Source: Hyphococcus sp.
Lineage (GTDB): Bacteria > Pseudomonadota > Alphaproteobacteria > Caulobacterales > Parvularculaceae
Direction: 5' to 3'
NCBI GenBank assembly: GCA_028281665.1
Contig: JANQJK010000003.1
Location: 62,001-126,000 of the forward strand
Length of the DNA: 64,000 nucleotides
The notes below the pieces were generated by a model that searched no databases, was not told the DNA's origin, and saw only the letters and a list, made by a program, of their open reading frames with translations. Both the position numbers and the translations under genes were made by a program. Of this stretch, positions 53,901 through 61,039 are shown piece after piece. Positions within the stretch are counted from its first letter, which is position 1. Each line of letters starts with the position of its first letter.

Positions 53901-56900
53901 GATGTTCGATACCGTCAACGTCAATGACGGCACGCTGGATATCGCCGCGGCAGGCTCTTTCGCCAATGTTAATGCGGCGACGGTTGCTGCCGGCGCAACC
54001 CTCGACGCTGACGGCGCCTTCGGCTTTACGGCGGGCGGGGACACGTTCGGCATCGCTGGCGTTGTAACGGGCGCGGGAACATTCGACATGCTGGCGGGCG
54101 ACGACACGCTCACCTTGCGTGATGGCGCCGACTTGTCCGGCCTTACCGCCAGCATCGACGGTAATGCAGGTTCAGACACGGTTGTGGTCGATAACGCGTC
54201 CGCTCTCACCTTTAGCGGCGCGCAGGTGACGAATTTCGAGACCCTGCAAAAGGACAATACCGGCGTGCTGACGCTCGCCGGGACGCAAAGCTATTCCGTC
54301 GCGACGACGATCAACGGCGGAACCCTTGATGTGGACGACACGCTGGAAACACCGACCGTGACCATGGCGGACGCCACAACGCTCAATGTGGACGGAACGG
54401 TTCAGGCCGCCGGTCCGACGCAGGCCGTGATCACCGGCTCGGCGGGCATGAACACGGTCAATGTCAACGCCGGCGCAACGCTGCTGGCGACCGGCGATCT
54501 CGGCGACGGCGCCGATGTTCTCAATGTCGCGGGGACGCTCAATACGGGCGCGGGCACTTTTTTCCTTGGCGCTGGAGACGACACCTTCATCGTGCATGAC
54601 ACGACCGTTGTGATCGGCGCGCTGGATGCAGGGCTCGGCAACGATACGCTGAACGTCAATGTGAGCGCGCCCAATCTTGTGCCCCTGGGCGCGACGGCCG
54701 GTTTTGAATCCCTGGCGAAGTCCGGGCTCGGCGGTTTGCAGATCAACGGGCCGTCCAGCTTCATCGACGTGGATCTTCAGGCGGGCCTCCTTCAGGTCAC
54801 GTTGCCGACAGGCAGCGTCGCCGCGCAGAACACAACCGTCGCCGCGGGCGCGATGCTGCAACTCGACGGCGCCTATACGGGTACGACCGGGGCCGACACG
54901 TTCGATGTGGCGGGCGCCGTTACGGGCGCCGGCGGCGTCGACCTGCTGGACGGCGACGATACGCTCACCCTGCGTGAAGGCGCAGACCTTTCCGGTCTGA
55001 CGAGCGCCATCGACGGCAATACCGGAACGGATACTGTCATCGTCGATAACGCAACGGCGCAGACTTTCGACGGCTCGCAAGTGATCAACTTCGAAACCTT
55101 GCAAAAGGATAATACGGGCACACTGACACTGACCGGCGCGCAAAGTTTCTCCGGCGGCACAACCGTGAACGGCGGCGCGCTCGATGTGGATGGCGTCTAT
55201 GAGACGCCCACTGTCGTGATGGCGGACGGGACGATCTTCAATGTGAACGGAACGGCGCAAGCTGCTGGCGCAACGCAAGCCGCGATCACCGGATCGGCGG
55301 GCGTCAACACCGTGCATGTCTTCGGAACCCTGCTCGCAACAGCCGATCTTGGCGACGGCGCGGACATGCTCAACGTATCGGGAACGCTTGACGCCGGCGG
55401 CGGGGTGTTCGTCATGGGGACCGGCGATGACGTTTTCACCGTCAACGATGGTGCGACCATCCTTGGCACGGTAGACGGCAGCGACGGTGCAGACACCATC
55501 AATACGAATATCACAAGCTCGGCTAATCTGGGCGCCAGCATCGGTTTTGAAACCCTGACCAAGACCGGCGCGGGCGTGTTGAATATCGTCGGACCCGCGT
55601 CATCGGTCTTCGACACAGTCAACGTGAATGGCGGCATACTGGATATAGCCGGCGCCGGTTTCATTACGGATGTTAGCATGGCGAGCGTTCTCGGGGGCGC
55701 GACGCTTGATGTCGACGGCGCGTTCCGTTTCACTGCGGGCGTCGATACGTTCGACGTTGCGGGCGTCATTACGGGCGCCGGCGATTTCGACATGCGCGAC
55801 GGCGACGACACGCTGATCCTGCGCGACGGTTCCGACATCTCCGGCGTGACAAATCCAATCAACGGGGCTGCCGGAACTGATACTGTCGTCGTTGACAACG
55901 CGACGGCGCGGACATTTGACGACACCAGTATTTCGAATTTCGAGATTCTGCGGAAAGAGAATGCAGGCGTACTGACCGTTACGGGTGCGCAAAGTTTCTC
56001 CGGCGGGACGATTGTAAACGGCGGCGTGCTCGACATTGACGGCGTCTATGCGACGCCGACCGTCGCCATGGCGGACGGAACGACGCTCAATGTGAACGGA
56101 ACGGCGCAGGCCGGCGTCTCGACGCAGACGGTTGTGACCGGGTCGGCCGGCGTCAATACAGTCAATGTTGCGGGAACGCTGCTGGCCTCCGGCGATCTTG
56201 GCGACGGCGCTGATGCGCTTGATGTCGCTGGAACCCTCGACACGGGCGCCGGAACCTTCGCGCTCGGTCTCAGCAACGATACGCTCACCATCCGTGATGG
56301 AACGACCATTGCCGGTATTGTCGATGGCGGCGCAGGAAACGACCAGCTCAACGCCGACATATCGACTTCGGCGATCCTCGGCGCCAGCATCGGTTTTGAG
56401 ACGCTGACCAAGACCGGCGCGGGCGTGTTGAATGTGGTCGGTCCTGCTGCATCGAGTTTCGATGTGGTCAATGTCAATGGCGGCACGCTGGACGTCGAAA
56501 GCGCCGGCGCCATCACGAACGTCAATACGGCGAGCGTCGCTGAAGGCGCGACGTTGAACAATGACGGATCGTTTCTGTTTACGCCGGGATCGGATCTGTT
56601 TGACGTCGCGGGAACGCTTTCCGGCGCTGGCGATTTCGACATGCTGGAAGACGACGACGCGATGATTGTTCACGCCAGCGCCGACATCAGCGGCTTTACC
56701 GGCATGATTGACGGCGGCGACGGCGTGGACCGGGTCGAATTTCATAATCTTGTCGGCGTTCTGCCGGATACGTTTACAAACTTTGAGGAGGTTTACCTGC
56801 TCAATGACACGACTGCGGACGCACATATGCCAGGCGATGGCATGCGAATGCTTGATGCGATGCTTTTCGTGCATACTGATTCCCATTTCATCGCGGACGG

Positions 56901-58314
56901 GAACAGCCCCGGCGTCACCAACATCATGGGCGACCTTGTCAATCTTGGCGTCGTCACCATGGCGGACGGCGGCGCCGATGATGTGATCAATGTCGCCGGC
57001 GACTATGCGGGTGGCGGCGTTCTGGAAATCGATGCTGCGCTTGATGCGACTGCGACGGCCGACCTTCTTGTGATCGAAGGCAATGTCGGCGATGTGACAA
57101 CGACGCTGGCGGGAACCGTCGCAAGTGCGTCAACATTGCTTTCCGTCACCGATGTCGGCAGCGGCGTCGGCGTCGATACCGGGACCGGACCGGGCGCAGG
57201 CATCGCCGTTGTCGATGTGTCGGCGACCGGCGGCGCCGCCGACGGCGACTTTGTTCTGGACAGTCCGCTTGTCGCCGGCGAGTACGCTTATGATCTTAAT
57301 CTGGAGACGGACGGCGTCTGGTATCTGCAAAGCGAGCTGCTTGAACAGGTTTCGGGGTATAGCGCCGCATTGCCGGGCATGATCGGCATTATGAACCAGG
57401 CTGTCGGCCTCGGCGGCGACAGCCGCACGGCGCGCGCGGGGCAGGCGGACTATTTCGATCGCGAAGCGGGCGACGGCAACTGCAAGGCGACTGATTCCTG
57501 GATGCGCACGCGCGGGGGCCGCCTGCGCGAAACGCCGGAGAGCGGCTCACGGCTGCGTCAGCGATATGGACAACTGGACTTTGGGACCGGACAGGCGTTG
57601 GAGGCTAGCGATTCAGGATGTTTCAAGATAGCAGCGCGCGGCATTGTCGGCCTCGCCGATAGCGACGCCTATAATCTCGACCATCAAGTCGGTGCTGAAC
57701 TTGACACCCGTTATCACGGCGCCGGTTTGTCCATGACGTTGCAGCGGGACAACGGCTTTTACATGGACTTTTCCGGCCAGACGCTTCGTTTCAATACGGA
57801 TGTTTCCGTGCGCGGCGAAGGCGTGAAAGCGGAAATCGACGCATGGGGCGTTTCCGCCTCGGCAGAGACTGGCCTGCGGGTGGATCTGTCCAATAACCTC
57901 TACATTACGCCCCGCGTTCAACTGAACTGGAACGGTCTTTACGGGGACGACTTCACCGATGCGGACGGCGCCGAAATTTCGTTTGCGGACAATCAGCAAT
58001 TCTCCGTCACCAAGGGGATTGTTTTGGAAAAAACAAGCGACGCAAACTGGATCAACGATAGCGCGAAGCTGGCGATCTATGGCGTATTCGATGTGAAGTA
58101 CAACACGGATCGCGGTCTTTCGATCATCTCTTCCGGCGAAGAGTTCGAGTATGTGGGCAACGAAGTCTGGACGCGCGTCGGCGCCGGGGCGACGCTGGCG
58201 ATCAACAAAAATTTCAGTTTCTACGGCGAGCTAAGCGGCTCCGGCGCGTTGTCGGGCAGCATCCGCGAATCTCACGGCGTTGAAGGCAATCTCGGGTTCC
58301 GGGTGCGCTGGTAA
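47890..58314 (+). CDS. Giant type V autotransporter adhesin
   Basis: 3474 residues from ATG 47890 (GGGAG 7-9 bases upstream). A 159-residue leader ends in a hydrophobic run and cleavage site (GGAAVVAPRSAFA|ACTP); most of it is a long cytosolic extension (SSDEAVKRLRSDLRAAALAE). The passenger is a beta-solenoid: seven repeats of 127-129 residues, each with a TLDLTNVTLGGN element, then five longer units of about 280-410 residues marked by LQKDNTGVLTLTGAQSFSGG. The last 280 residues form a beta-barrel ending in aromatic GFRVRW. It should be displayed on the cell surface as an adhesin. PilZ and kinase genes nearby fit surface control. Confidence 0.9.
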   Translation: MSVYKDKAPDAVSSDEAVKRLRSDLRAAALAEEARQAGQKRKNPINALREGIAHGFAFLRGGRMAKQGKQLFSFPPLMAPLVSVHVPPDHPPTGNGDGAAMRAGSPSRRGGPGVGAVLLASLVNAVNPAATATSLRVVSQVAVAIAGGAAVVAPRSAFAACTPGDTGTAGDDAITCDVANPPATTVNALGGDDTITIDGVTTVFGILGGDGLDTIDLINGAGVASISGGNDADTINLTSGAVTGSVDWGAGNESGVLDLTNVTLGGNLTFGLGSDTFTLNAGTVGAHILLGNNTTGSGTDADTFTLAGGTVTGNIYGDSGADTINLNSGTVTSEVRALNGANVITLNGATVGAITGGTDVDVINLDSGTVATVNWGAGDETYTLDLTNVTIGGNLVFGTGSDNFTLNAGTVGGSILLGNNTGGSGFDADTFTLAGGTVNGLIYGDSGTDTINLNSGTVTGEIRALNGANVITLNGATVGSITGGNDVDTITLTSGTATTVNWGAGNETVTLDLTNVTLGGNIVMGTGADNFRLNAGNVGGSVLLGSSANNDTAGNIFTLAGGSVGVRIDGGSQADTINLNGGSVGSTVNGFNGADTINLAGNATVFAIDAGSDVDVINLDSGTVTGSVNWGHGDETYTLDLTNVTLGGDVFMGGGMDNFTHVAGTVGRDVYLGIGNNSDSASNIFTLDGGTINQRIWGGNFADAINLNSGTVGSIVYANSGADTVNLVGTATVGGIDGGNDVDVINLTSGTVTGNVTWGAGDETATLDLTNVTLGGSIGMGQGADNFTHTAGHIGQHVFLGISANNGNDADTFTLAGGTVGQRVEGDQGVDTINLNSGSVGTQVRTFSGADTITLDGTATVGWIQAGADVDIITLTSGTVTNNVNWEAGDESGVLDLTNVTLGGNLIFGTGSDNFTLNAGTVGGAVWLGANANSGTDADTFTMNGGIITSRIEGDQGADTLNLNGGEILNGTGVRTFTGADVINLDGTILHGGIQSGGDSDTINLTSGGVTFVDAGAGDDTGVLDLTNITLGNTATSGMGQLTMGTGSDNFTLNAGVINGSVLLGIGANNGTDADIFTMNGGTITGRIEGDQGDDTLNLNGGTIQNGTSLRGFAGNDTVNLNGATIDGNIDTGGDNDTFNWSDGTLAGSFTGNVGNDAANISAATYAGATVLDGGQFNTFVNNNGTPLDTSDDFTVTDTFVDTLTFNGANTGVSANTIRGWEVVNSVNSTLNFDTLLLNGVSAVNNNNVATTLNVTGGDVTLSGASVLADLLGSASNETLTVTGTTVASNNVEGAGGADTISITGNASVTGTVFGGAAGHDASAAADGGDTITINTTGSVGSIDGGLGDDAINLMAGTVNTNVLGGDGDDTITIFDGFTVTSLIDGGANTAVGDTIAVDTATTRTFDASNLTNFEILQKDNTGVLTLTGAQGFSGGTVINGGTLDVDGATETPTVTMADGATLNVDGTVQAAGPAQAAITGSAGVNTVNVAGMLRATADLGDGADVLDVAGTLDAGTGTFALGLGDDTFTIHDGTTVIGTVDGGAGTDIFNTNIATTASVGATLGFETLLKTGAGLLNLTGPAASAFDTINVNEGTVDADGVINGVSAATVLVDAIFNVDGPLSFTAGADTLTVAGTVSGASTIDLGAGNDTFTFQEGAVTSVPVDGGAGTDTLNANILTLGTLARATNFETLTKTGAGTLNITGPGVSDFSTVNVNEGTLDIAATGSFANVNAATVASGATLDAEGAFAFTTGADDFDISGMLTGAGAFDMLDGDDTFTLREGADLSGFAGAVDGSSGTDTIVANVAGLNTVILDGSQIANFERLQKDGGLALGSQVRLTGAQTFTGGIDINAGAVDVHGAIGAPTVSFNSGAGTFLVVSNGGVLDDGAGGHAGITGTPGVQTVGVLSGGLLRATADLGDGADVLDIAGTLDTGTGSFNLADGDDTFVLNDGATIIGIVDGGAGTDVFNPNITTMASLGAAQGFETLTKTGGGVLNVTGPATSMFDTVNVNDGTLDIAAAGSFANVNAATVAAGATLDADGAFGFTAGGDTFGIAGVVTGAGTFDMLAGDDTLTLRDGADLSGLTASIDGNAGSDTVVVDNASALTFSGAQVTNFETLQKDNTGVLTLAGTQSYSVATTINGGTLDVDDTLETPTVTMADATTLNVDGTVQAAGPTQAVITGSAGMNTVNVNAGATLLATGDLGDGADVLNVAGTLNTGAGTFFLGAGDDTFIVHDTTVVIGALDAGLGNDTLNVNVSAPNLVPLGATAGFESLAKSGLGGLQINGPSSFIDVDLQAGLLQVTLPTGSVAAQNTTVAAGAMLQLDGAYTGTTGADTFDVAGAVTGAGGVDLLDGDDTLTLREGADLSGLTSAIDGNTGTDTVIVDNATAQTFDGSQVINFETLQKDNTGTLTLTGAQSFSGGTTVNGGALDVDGVYETPTVVMADGTIFNVNGTAQAAGATQAAITGSAGVNTVHVFGTLLATADLGDGADMLNVSGTLDAGGGVFVMGTGDDVFTVNDGATILGTVDGSDGADTINTNITSSANLGASIGFETLTKTGAGVLNIVGPASSVFDTVNVNGGILDIAGAGFITDVSMASVLGGATLDVDGAFRFTAGVDTFDVAGVITGAGDFDMRDGDDTLILRDGSDISGVTNPINGAAGTDTVVVDNATARTFDDTSISNFEILRKENAGVLTVTGAQSFSGGTIVNGGVLDIDGVYATPTVAMADGTTLNVNGTAQAGVSTQTVVTGSAGVNTVNVAGTLLASGDLGDGADALDVAGTLDTGAGTFALGLSNDTLTIRDGTTIAGIVDGGAGNDQLNADISTSAILGASIGFETLTKTGAGVLNVVGPAASSFDVVNVNGGTLDVESAGAITNVNTASVAEGATLNNDGSFLFTPGSDLFDVAGTLSGAGDFDMLEDDDAMIVHASADISGFTGMIDGGDGVDRVEFHNLVGVLPDTFTNFEEVYLLNDTTADAHMPGDGMRMLDAMLFVHTDSHFIADGNSPGVTNIMGDLVNLGVVTMADGGADDVINVAGDYAGGGVLEIDAALDATATADLLVIEGNVGDVTTTLAGTVASASTLLSVTDVGSGVGVDTGTGPGAGIAVVDVSATGGAADGDFVLDSPLVAGEYAYDLNLETDGVWYLQSELLEQVSGYSAALPGMIGIMNQAVGLGGDSRTARAGQADYFDREAGDGNCKATDSWMRTRGGRLRETPESGSRLRQRYGQLDFGTGQALEASDSGCFKIAARGIVGLADSDAYNLDHQVGAELDTRYHGAGLSMTLQRDNGFYMDFSGQTLRFNTDVSVRGEGVKAEIDAWGVSASAETGLRVDLSNNLYITPRVQLNWNGLYGDDFTDADGAEISFADNQQFSVTKGIVLEKTSDANWINDSAKLAIYGVFDVKYNTDRGLSIISSGEEFEYVGNEVWTRVGAGATLAINKNFSFYGELSGSGALSGSIRESHGVEGNLGFRVRW
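48661..51343 (+). repeat. Seven tandem passenger repeats of 381-387 bases
   Basis: The DLTN codons start at 48661, 49042, 49423, 49807, 50191, 50575 and 50962, giving steps of 381, 381, 384, 384, 384 and 387 bases. Each unit carries the order DLTN(V/I)TLG, then (F/M)G.GSDNFTLNAG, DTFTLAGG and DTINLNSG. The step grows by single codons, so the units expanded by duplication and then drifted by insertions. Confidence 0.75.
52132..56700 (+). repeat. Five long passenger units of the second repeat type
   Basis: Units begin at about 52138, 53364, 54243, 55101 and 55947, marked by LQKDNTG or close variants, and share DLGDGADVLDVAGTLD, VDGGAGTD and GFETLTKTGAGVLN. The first is about 350-370 bases longer than the others. 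They resemble the autotransporter-associated strand repeat class. Confidence 0.65.
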
Positions 58315-58373
58315 GGGAAATAAAGAAGCACGCTCCCGGTTTCCTGCCTGCGGCAGAGAGCCGACAATAGAAA

Positions 58374-58844
58374 TCAATTTGATCTCGGATCGGAATCAAG
58401 GGGGTCGCGCAAGTATGGGGCGAGCATCTTTGAGAAGCGCGTTACCATTTCGAGCCCCTGCGCGGTAAGTGTTATGAGCACGCGTCGTGAATCATGAGGG
58501 TCTTTTCGTTTGGCGGCTATTCCAAGATTACAGATCACGTCAATACGCCGAAGCGCTGTGGTCGAAGGGACGTCCGTTGCGGCGCATAACCCCGTGACTG
58601 TAAGGTCATATTTTTCCACGTGGCTGAGATAAAGTTCGAAGATCATCATCAATGCGGAGTCTTCGATTAAATCCTCCGCGAGGAGTTCTTTATAGTGTTG
58701 TCTGATTTTCATGTAAGCTTGGACATACCTGAGAGCCTTGTTTTCGGCGGGTGCAATTGAAATTGCATTTGAGCCGTTTTCTTTACCAGAAACGTTATCC
58801 GAGGCACGCGCCGTCGTTGGCGGTGATTGCGTAGGGGTGGTCAT
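58374..58844 (-). CDS. MarR-type winged-helix regulator
   Basis: 156 residues. After a disordered Thr/Ser-rich start of about 35 residues, the winged helix runs through LMMIFELYLSHVEKYDLTVT, VPSTTALRRIDVICNLGIAA and KRKDPHDSRRVLITLTAQGL, with the wing Arg pair DSRR. It converges on the autotransporter gene, whose stop is 59 bases away, and could regulate it (inference). Paired inverted repeats stand before its start. Confidence 0.8.
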   Translation of the reverse strand: MTTPTQSPPTTARASDNVSGKENGSNAISIAPAENKALRYVQAYMKIRQHYKELLAEDLIEDSALMMIFELYLSHVEKYDLTVTGLCAATDVPSTTALRRIDVICNLGIAAKRKDPHDSRRVLITLTAQGLEMVTRFSKMLAPYLRDPLDSDPRSN

Positions 58845-59179
58845 TTTTCAGCCTGTCGAATCCATGCGTTTCTTCGATGGTGCATTCGCTGACGAATGCT
58901 GATCGGTCCATATTGGACGAATTAAATATTCAACTTCGCCTCGAATACGATTATATCTAACGGGTAATCGCCGTTATCTTTCGTTGCAATTCAACTGATC
59001 AATCGAGTGTTTGCAAATGCACTACTGGTCAATTTTCTGCTCGGCAGACAGCGGGTTTTGCACCCAATCTGCGAGTTGATTTGTTTTGCTCTGTTGGTGA
59101 AACGTAGACGTTAAAAAGAATGGCGCAGGCTTAAGAGACCGTCAGTGATACCGGTGAAAAAGTTGGCAGGCACATAGAG
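58845..59179. promoter_or_regulatory. Divergent control region with two inverted repeats
   Basis: Within 335 bases without a gene, GCATTCG-CTGA-CGAATGC (58882-58899) and GTCCA-TAT-TGGAC (58906-58918) lie in tandem, 38 and 62 bases before the MarR-type gene, and fit regulator binding. The promoter of the response regulator at 59180 must lie on the other side. Confidence 0.5.
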
Positions 59180-59878
59180 ATGGGAGAAGAGACGGGCGCC
59201 GAACATGTCATTATCCATGCGCCAGAGATCATTGTTATTGCTGACGATCATCCGTTTGTGGGCGACTATTTGAAGCGTTTCTGTTTTGATCGCTGGCCTG
59301 ACTCGAATATTAATCTGTATAACAATTATATAAATGTCGTCGAATTCGCCAAGAAATCGCCAATCGACCTGCTAATTATGGACTACGCAATGCCAGGACT
59401 TGACGCCCTGGAAGCTGTCGAAGAGGTGTTAGAGTGCCGGCCGGAAGTGAAGATCATTGTCTTCTCTGGTGCGGTAACGGCGATGGGCGCTGCGGAGGTA
59501 TTGGCCGCAGGGGTGTCCGCTTACGTTTCCAAGGCGGCTGGCGTTGAAGGGTTGGAGAAGGTAGTCGATCTCGTGATGTTAGGTGAAACATATGCGCCTG
59601 CATCAGTTGCAACAGAACTGCTTAAGTCAATTCGTCATGTGGAAACCGATGAGAATGCGACGGAGGCAGGGAAAGTCCTGCTTTCGGATCGTGAGCGCAG
59701 AATTCTTAGTGGGCTTGCGGCTGGCGACTCCAACAAAGTTATCGCCGACGATATGGGGCTTTCTGAAAGCTCCGTTAAACAGCTCGTGCGCGCGATTTTT
59801 CGCAAGCTCAGCGTCAAAAACAGAGCCCAGGCAGTTGCAGAAGCTTTGCGTTTGGGGTTGGTCGACGCTGTCTCCTGA
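59180..59878 (+). CDS. NarL/LuxR-type response regulator
   Basis: 232 residues. REC domain with IADDHPFVGDYLKRF, acceptor Asp in LIMDYAMPGLDA and the switch Lys in YVSKAAG, then a LuxR HTH (LSDRERRILSGLAAGDSNKV, IADDMGLSESSVKQLVRAIF). No kinase is adjacent. It could receive phosphate through the HPt protein at 47169. It ends the core-like segment before the tRNA-Ala fragment. Confidence 0.9.
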   Translation: MGEETGAEHVIIHAPEIIVIADDHPFVGDYLKRFCFDRWPDSNINLYNNYINVVEFAKKSPIDLLIMDYAMPGLDALEAVEEVLECRPEVKIIVFSGAVTAMGAAEVLAAGVSAYVSKAAGVEGLEKVVDLVMLGETYAPASVATELLKSIRHVETDENATEAGKVLLSDRERRILSGLAAGDSNKVIADDMGLSESSVKQLVRAIFRKLSVKNRAQAVAEALRLGLVDAVS

Positions 59879-59961
59879 GTGAGTCAGCGCAGCCACATGT
59901 TATGTAACCGTGAGATTGGTTTCGACGGATGGCTGACCTGGCGGTAGCTTTTGCGTCGATG

Positions 59962-60017
59962 GGGTTGGTTCGTTCCGGTCGGCAATTGGATCACCGCCGC
60001 CCGGAACGAACCAACCC
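59962..60017 (+). terminator. Perfect 17-bp inverted repeat after the response regulator
   Basis: GGGTTGGTTCGTTCCGG (59962-59978) and its complement (60001-60017) enclose 22 bases. It lies 84 bases after the stop without a T-run, so it may be a terminator for Rho-assisted stop or part of an element end. About 600 bases from 59879 to ardA hold no gene. Confidence 0.45.
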
Positions 60018-60046
60018 TCAAGCTAGCGCACAAACCGGAAACAAGG

Positions 60047-60067
60047 TTTGGCAACATCTGGCAACGG
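60047..60067 (+). repeat. Integrase arm-like site near tRNA-Ala fragment
   Basis: GTTTGGCAA then ATCTGGCAACGG; the two TGGCAAC copies (60049 and 60059) are 10 bases apart. The same two blocks, inverted, flank the integrase beside tRNA-His at 22419-22445. Confidence 0.5.
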
Positions 60068-60135
60068 AGCAGATATTCACATCTGCATCTCGTTGACAGA
60101 ACTAAACTAAATCTCAGAAAAATTTACTCTATTAA

Positions 60136-60179
60136 TGGTGGAGCTAGGCGGAATCGAACCGCCGACCTCTTGAATGCCA
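60136..60179 (-). repeat. 3' fragment of tRNA-Ala(GGC): attachment site
   Basis: On the minus strand 44 bases give the anticodon GGC, the 3' stem strand TTCAAG, variable loop, T arm GGCGG-TTCGATT-CCGCC, acceptor TAGCTCC, A and CCA. The expected partner strand of the anticodon stem, the D arm and 5' acceptor strand are replaced by unrelated DNA at 60180. By orientation the element occupies the right side and an intact tRNA-Ala should lie beyond the window. Confidence 0.75.
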
Positions 60180-60228
60180 CTATTCTGGTTCTGCTGGCCG
60201 CAATTCGGTTAATGACAGAATTCTTTGT

Positions 60229-60303
60229 GGGGGAAGGCCTTCCCCCTGGCTTCAACCGCGCATTCGCGTTTTCAGCACACCCCCATCTGCGGGGACACCC
60301 CGC
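60229..60303. promoter_or_regulatory. Palindromes in the ardA leader region
   Basis: A perfect 18-bp palindrome, GGGGGAAGGCCTTCCCCC (60229-60246), and a hairpin GCGGGG-ACA-CCCCGC (60289-60303) lie between the tRNA-Ala fragment and ardA. Such structures occur in leading regions of conjugative elements, where folded single strands can act as promoters. Confidence 0.4.
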
Positions 60304-60473
60304 TAAGGGTTTCACCCTCGCGCCTGCAAGGCATCCAAACGTATCCACCGGCGCTTGTCGCTTGGCGGACCCTCGTTCGGAACCTCCTTGCACTTGCTAC
60401 CCCACTTCTCAGGCGAAGCACCAGGATTGCATGTGCAACCCATTCCCATGAGGGAATAGAAAGGAGATTTGAG

Positions 60474-60980
60474 ATGACAATGTTCTTCGCCAATCCTTAT
60501 GATATATCCGCAATCGGATTTTATTTTGATAATGTTGAAACGTATAAAGACAAAGCAGCAAAGCTGAAAAACGCCCATGGCGACTCCGTAGAGGAATTCG
60601 AAATCGAATTTATTGACGGCGAAGCGATCGACGCCGCACTTGCCAAAGCATGGGGACTTTATCAGTCAAACATCCATGAATTTTTCGAAGCGTGTGAGAA
60701 ATGGGAAGAGCACGAGAAAATCCGTTTTATCATTGCTGTCGGTGAGTGCGGATACTCATTCGAATATGGCAAGGACGATATCGACCTTCTCGACGTTGAT
60801 ATTTACGGTTGCGCTACTTTGCGCGAGCTGGCGGAGCAATTCATCGATGACGGTCTGTTTGGCGATATCCCTCCGCACTTAGAAAATTACATCGACATAG
60901 ACGCGATGGCGCATGATCTTTCCTTTGACTACACGCAAACAGAGGTCGCCGGTGAATCTTTCGTCTATCGCTGCGGATAA
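60474..60980 (+). CDS. ardA: Antirestriction protein ArdA-like
   Basis: 168 residues from ATG 60474 with GGAG 7 bases upstream. It begins FANPYDISAIGFYFDNVETY, continues with EEFEIEFIDGEAIDAALAKA and the central IHEFFEACEKWEEHEK, and ends with LRELAEQFIDDGLFGDIPPH and LENYIDIDAMAHDLSFDY. The strongly acidic surface and these blocks fit ArdA, a DNA mimic that blocks type I restriction enzymes as an element enters a new host. Its place just inside the tRNA-Ala att fragment supports a conjugative or integrative element. Confidence 0.85.
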   Translation: MTMFFANPYDISAIGFYFDNVETYKDKAAKLKNAHGDSVEEFEIEFIDGEAIDAALAKAWGLYQSNIHEFFEACEKWEEHEKIRFIIAVGECGYSFEYGKDDIDLLDVDIYGCATLRELAEQFIDDGLFGDIPPHLENYIDIDAMAHDLSFDYTQTEVAGESFVYRCG

Positions 60981-60994
60981 GTTAGACGCTTCAC

Positions 60995-61027
60995 AAAAAA
61001 GCGCGCCGCACATCCCTTGCGGCGCGC
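60995..61027 (-). terminator. Rho-independent terminator between convergent genes
   Basis: A perfect 10-bp stem GCGCGCCGCA/TGCGGCGCGC (loop 61011-61017) is followed on the minus strand by TTTTTT. It terminates the zinc-protein gene at 61040 and may also stop ardA. Confidence 0.75.
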
Positions 61028-61039
61028 AAGACTTTGAGA

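Noticed and set aside
60136-60179. Complete tRNA-Ala gene
   Set aside because: Bases beyond 60179 do not form the anticodon stem partner or D arm.
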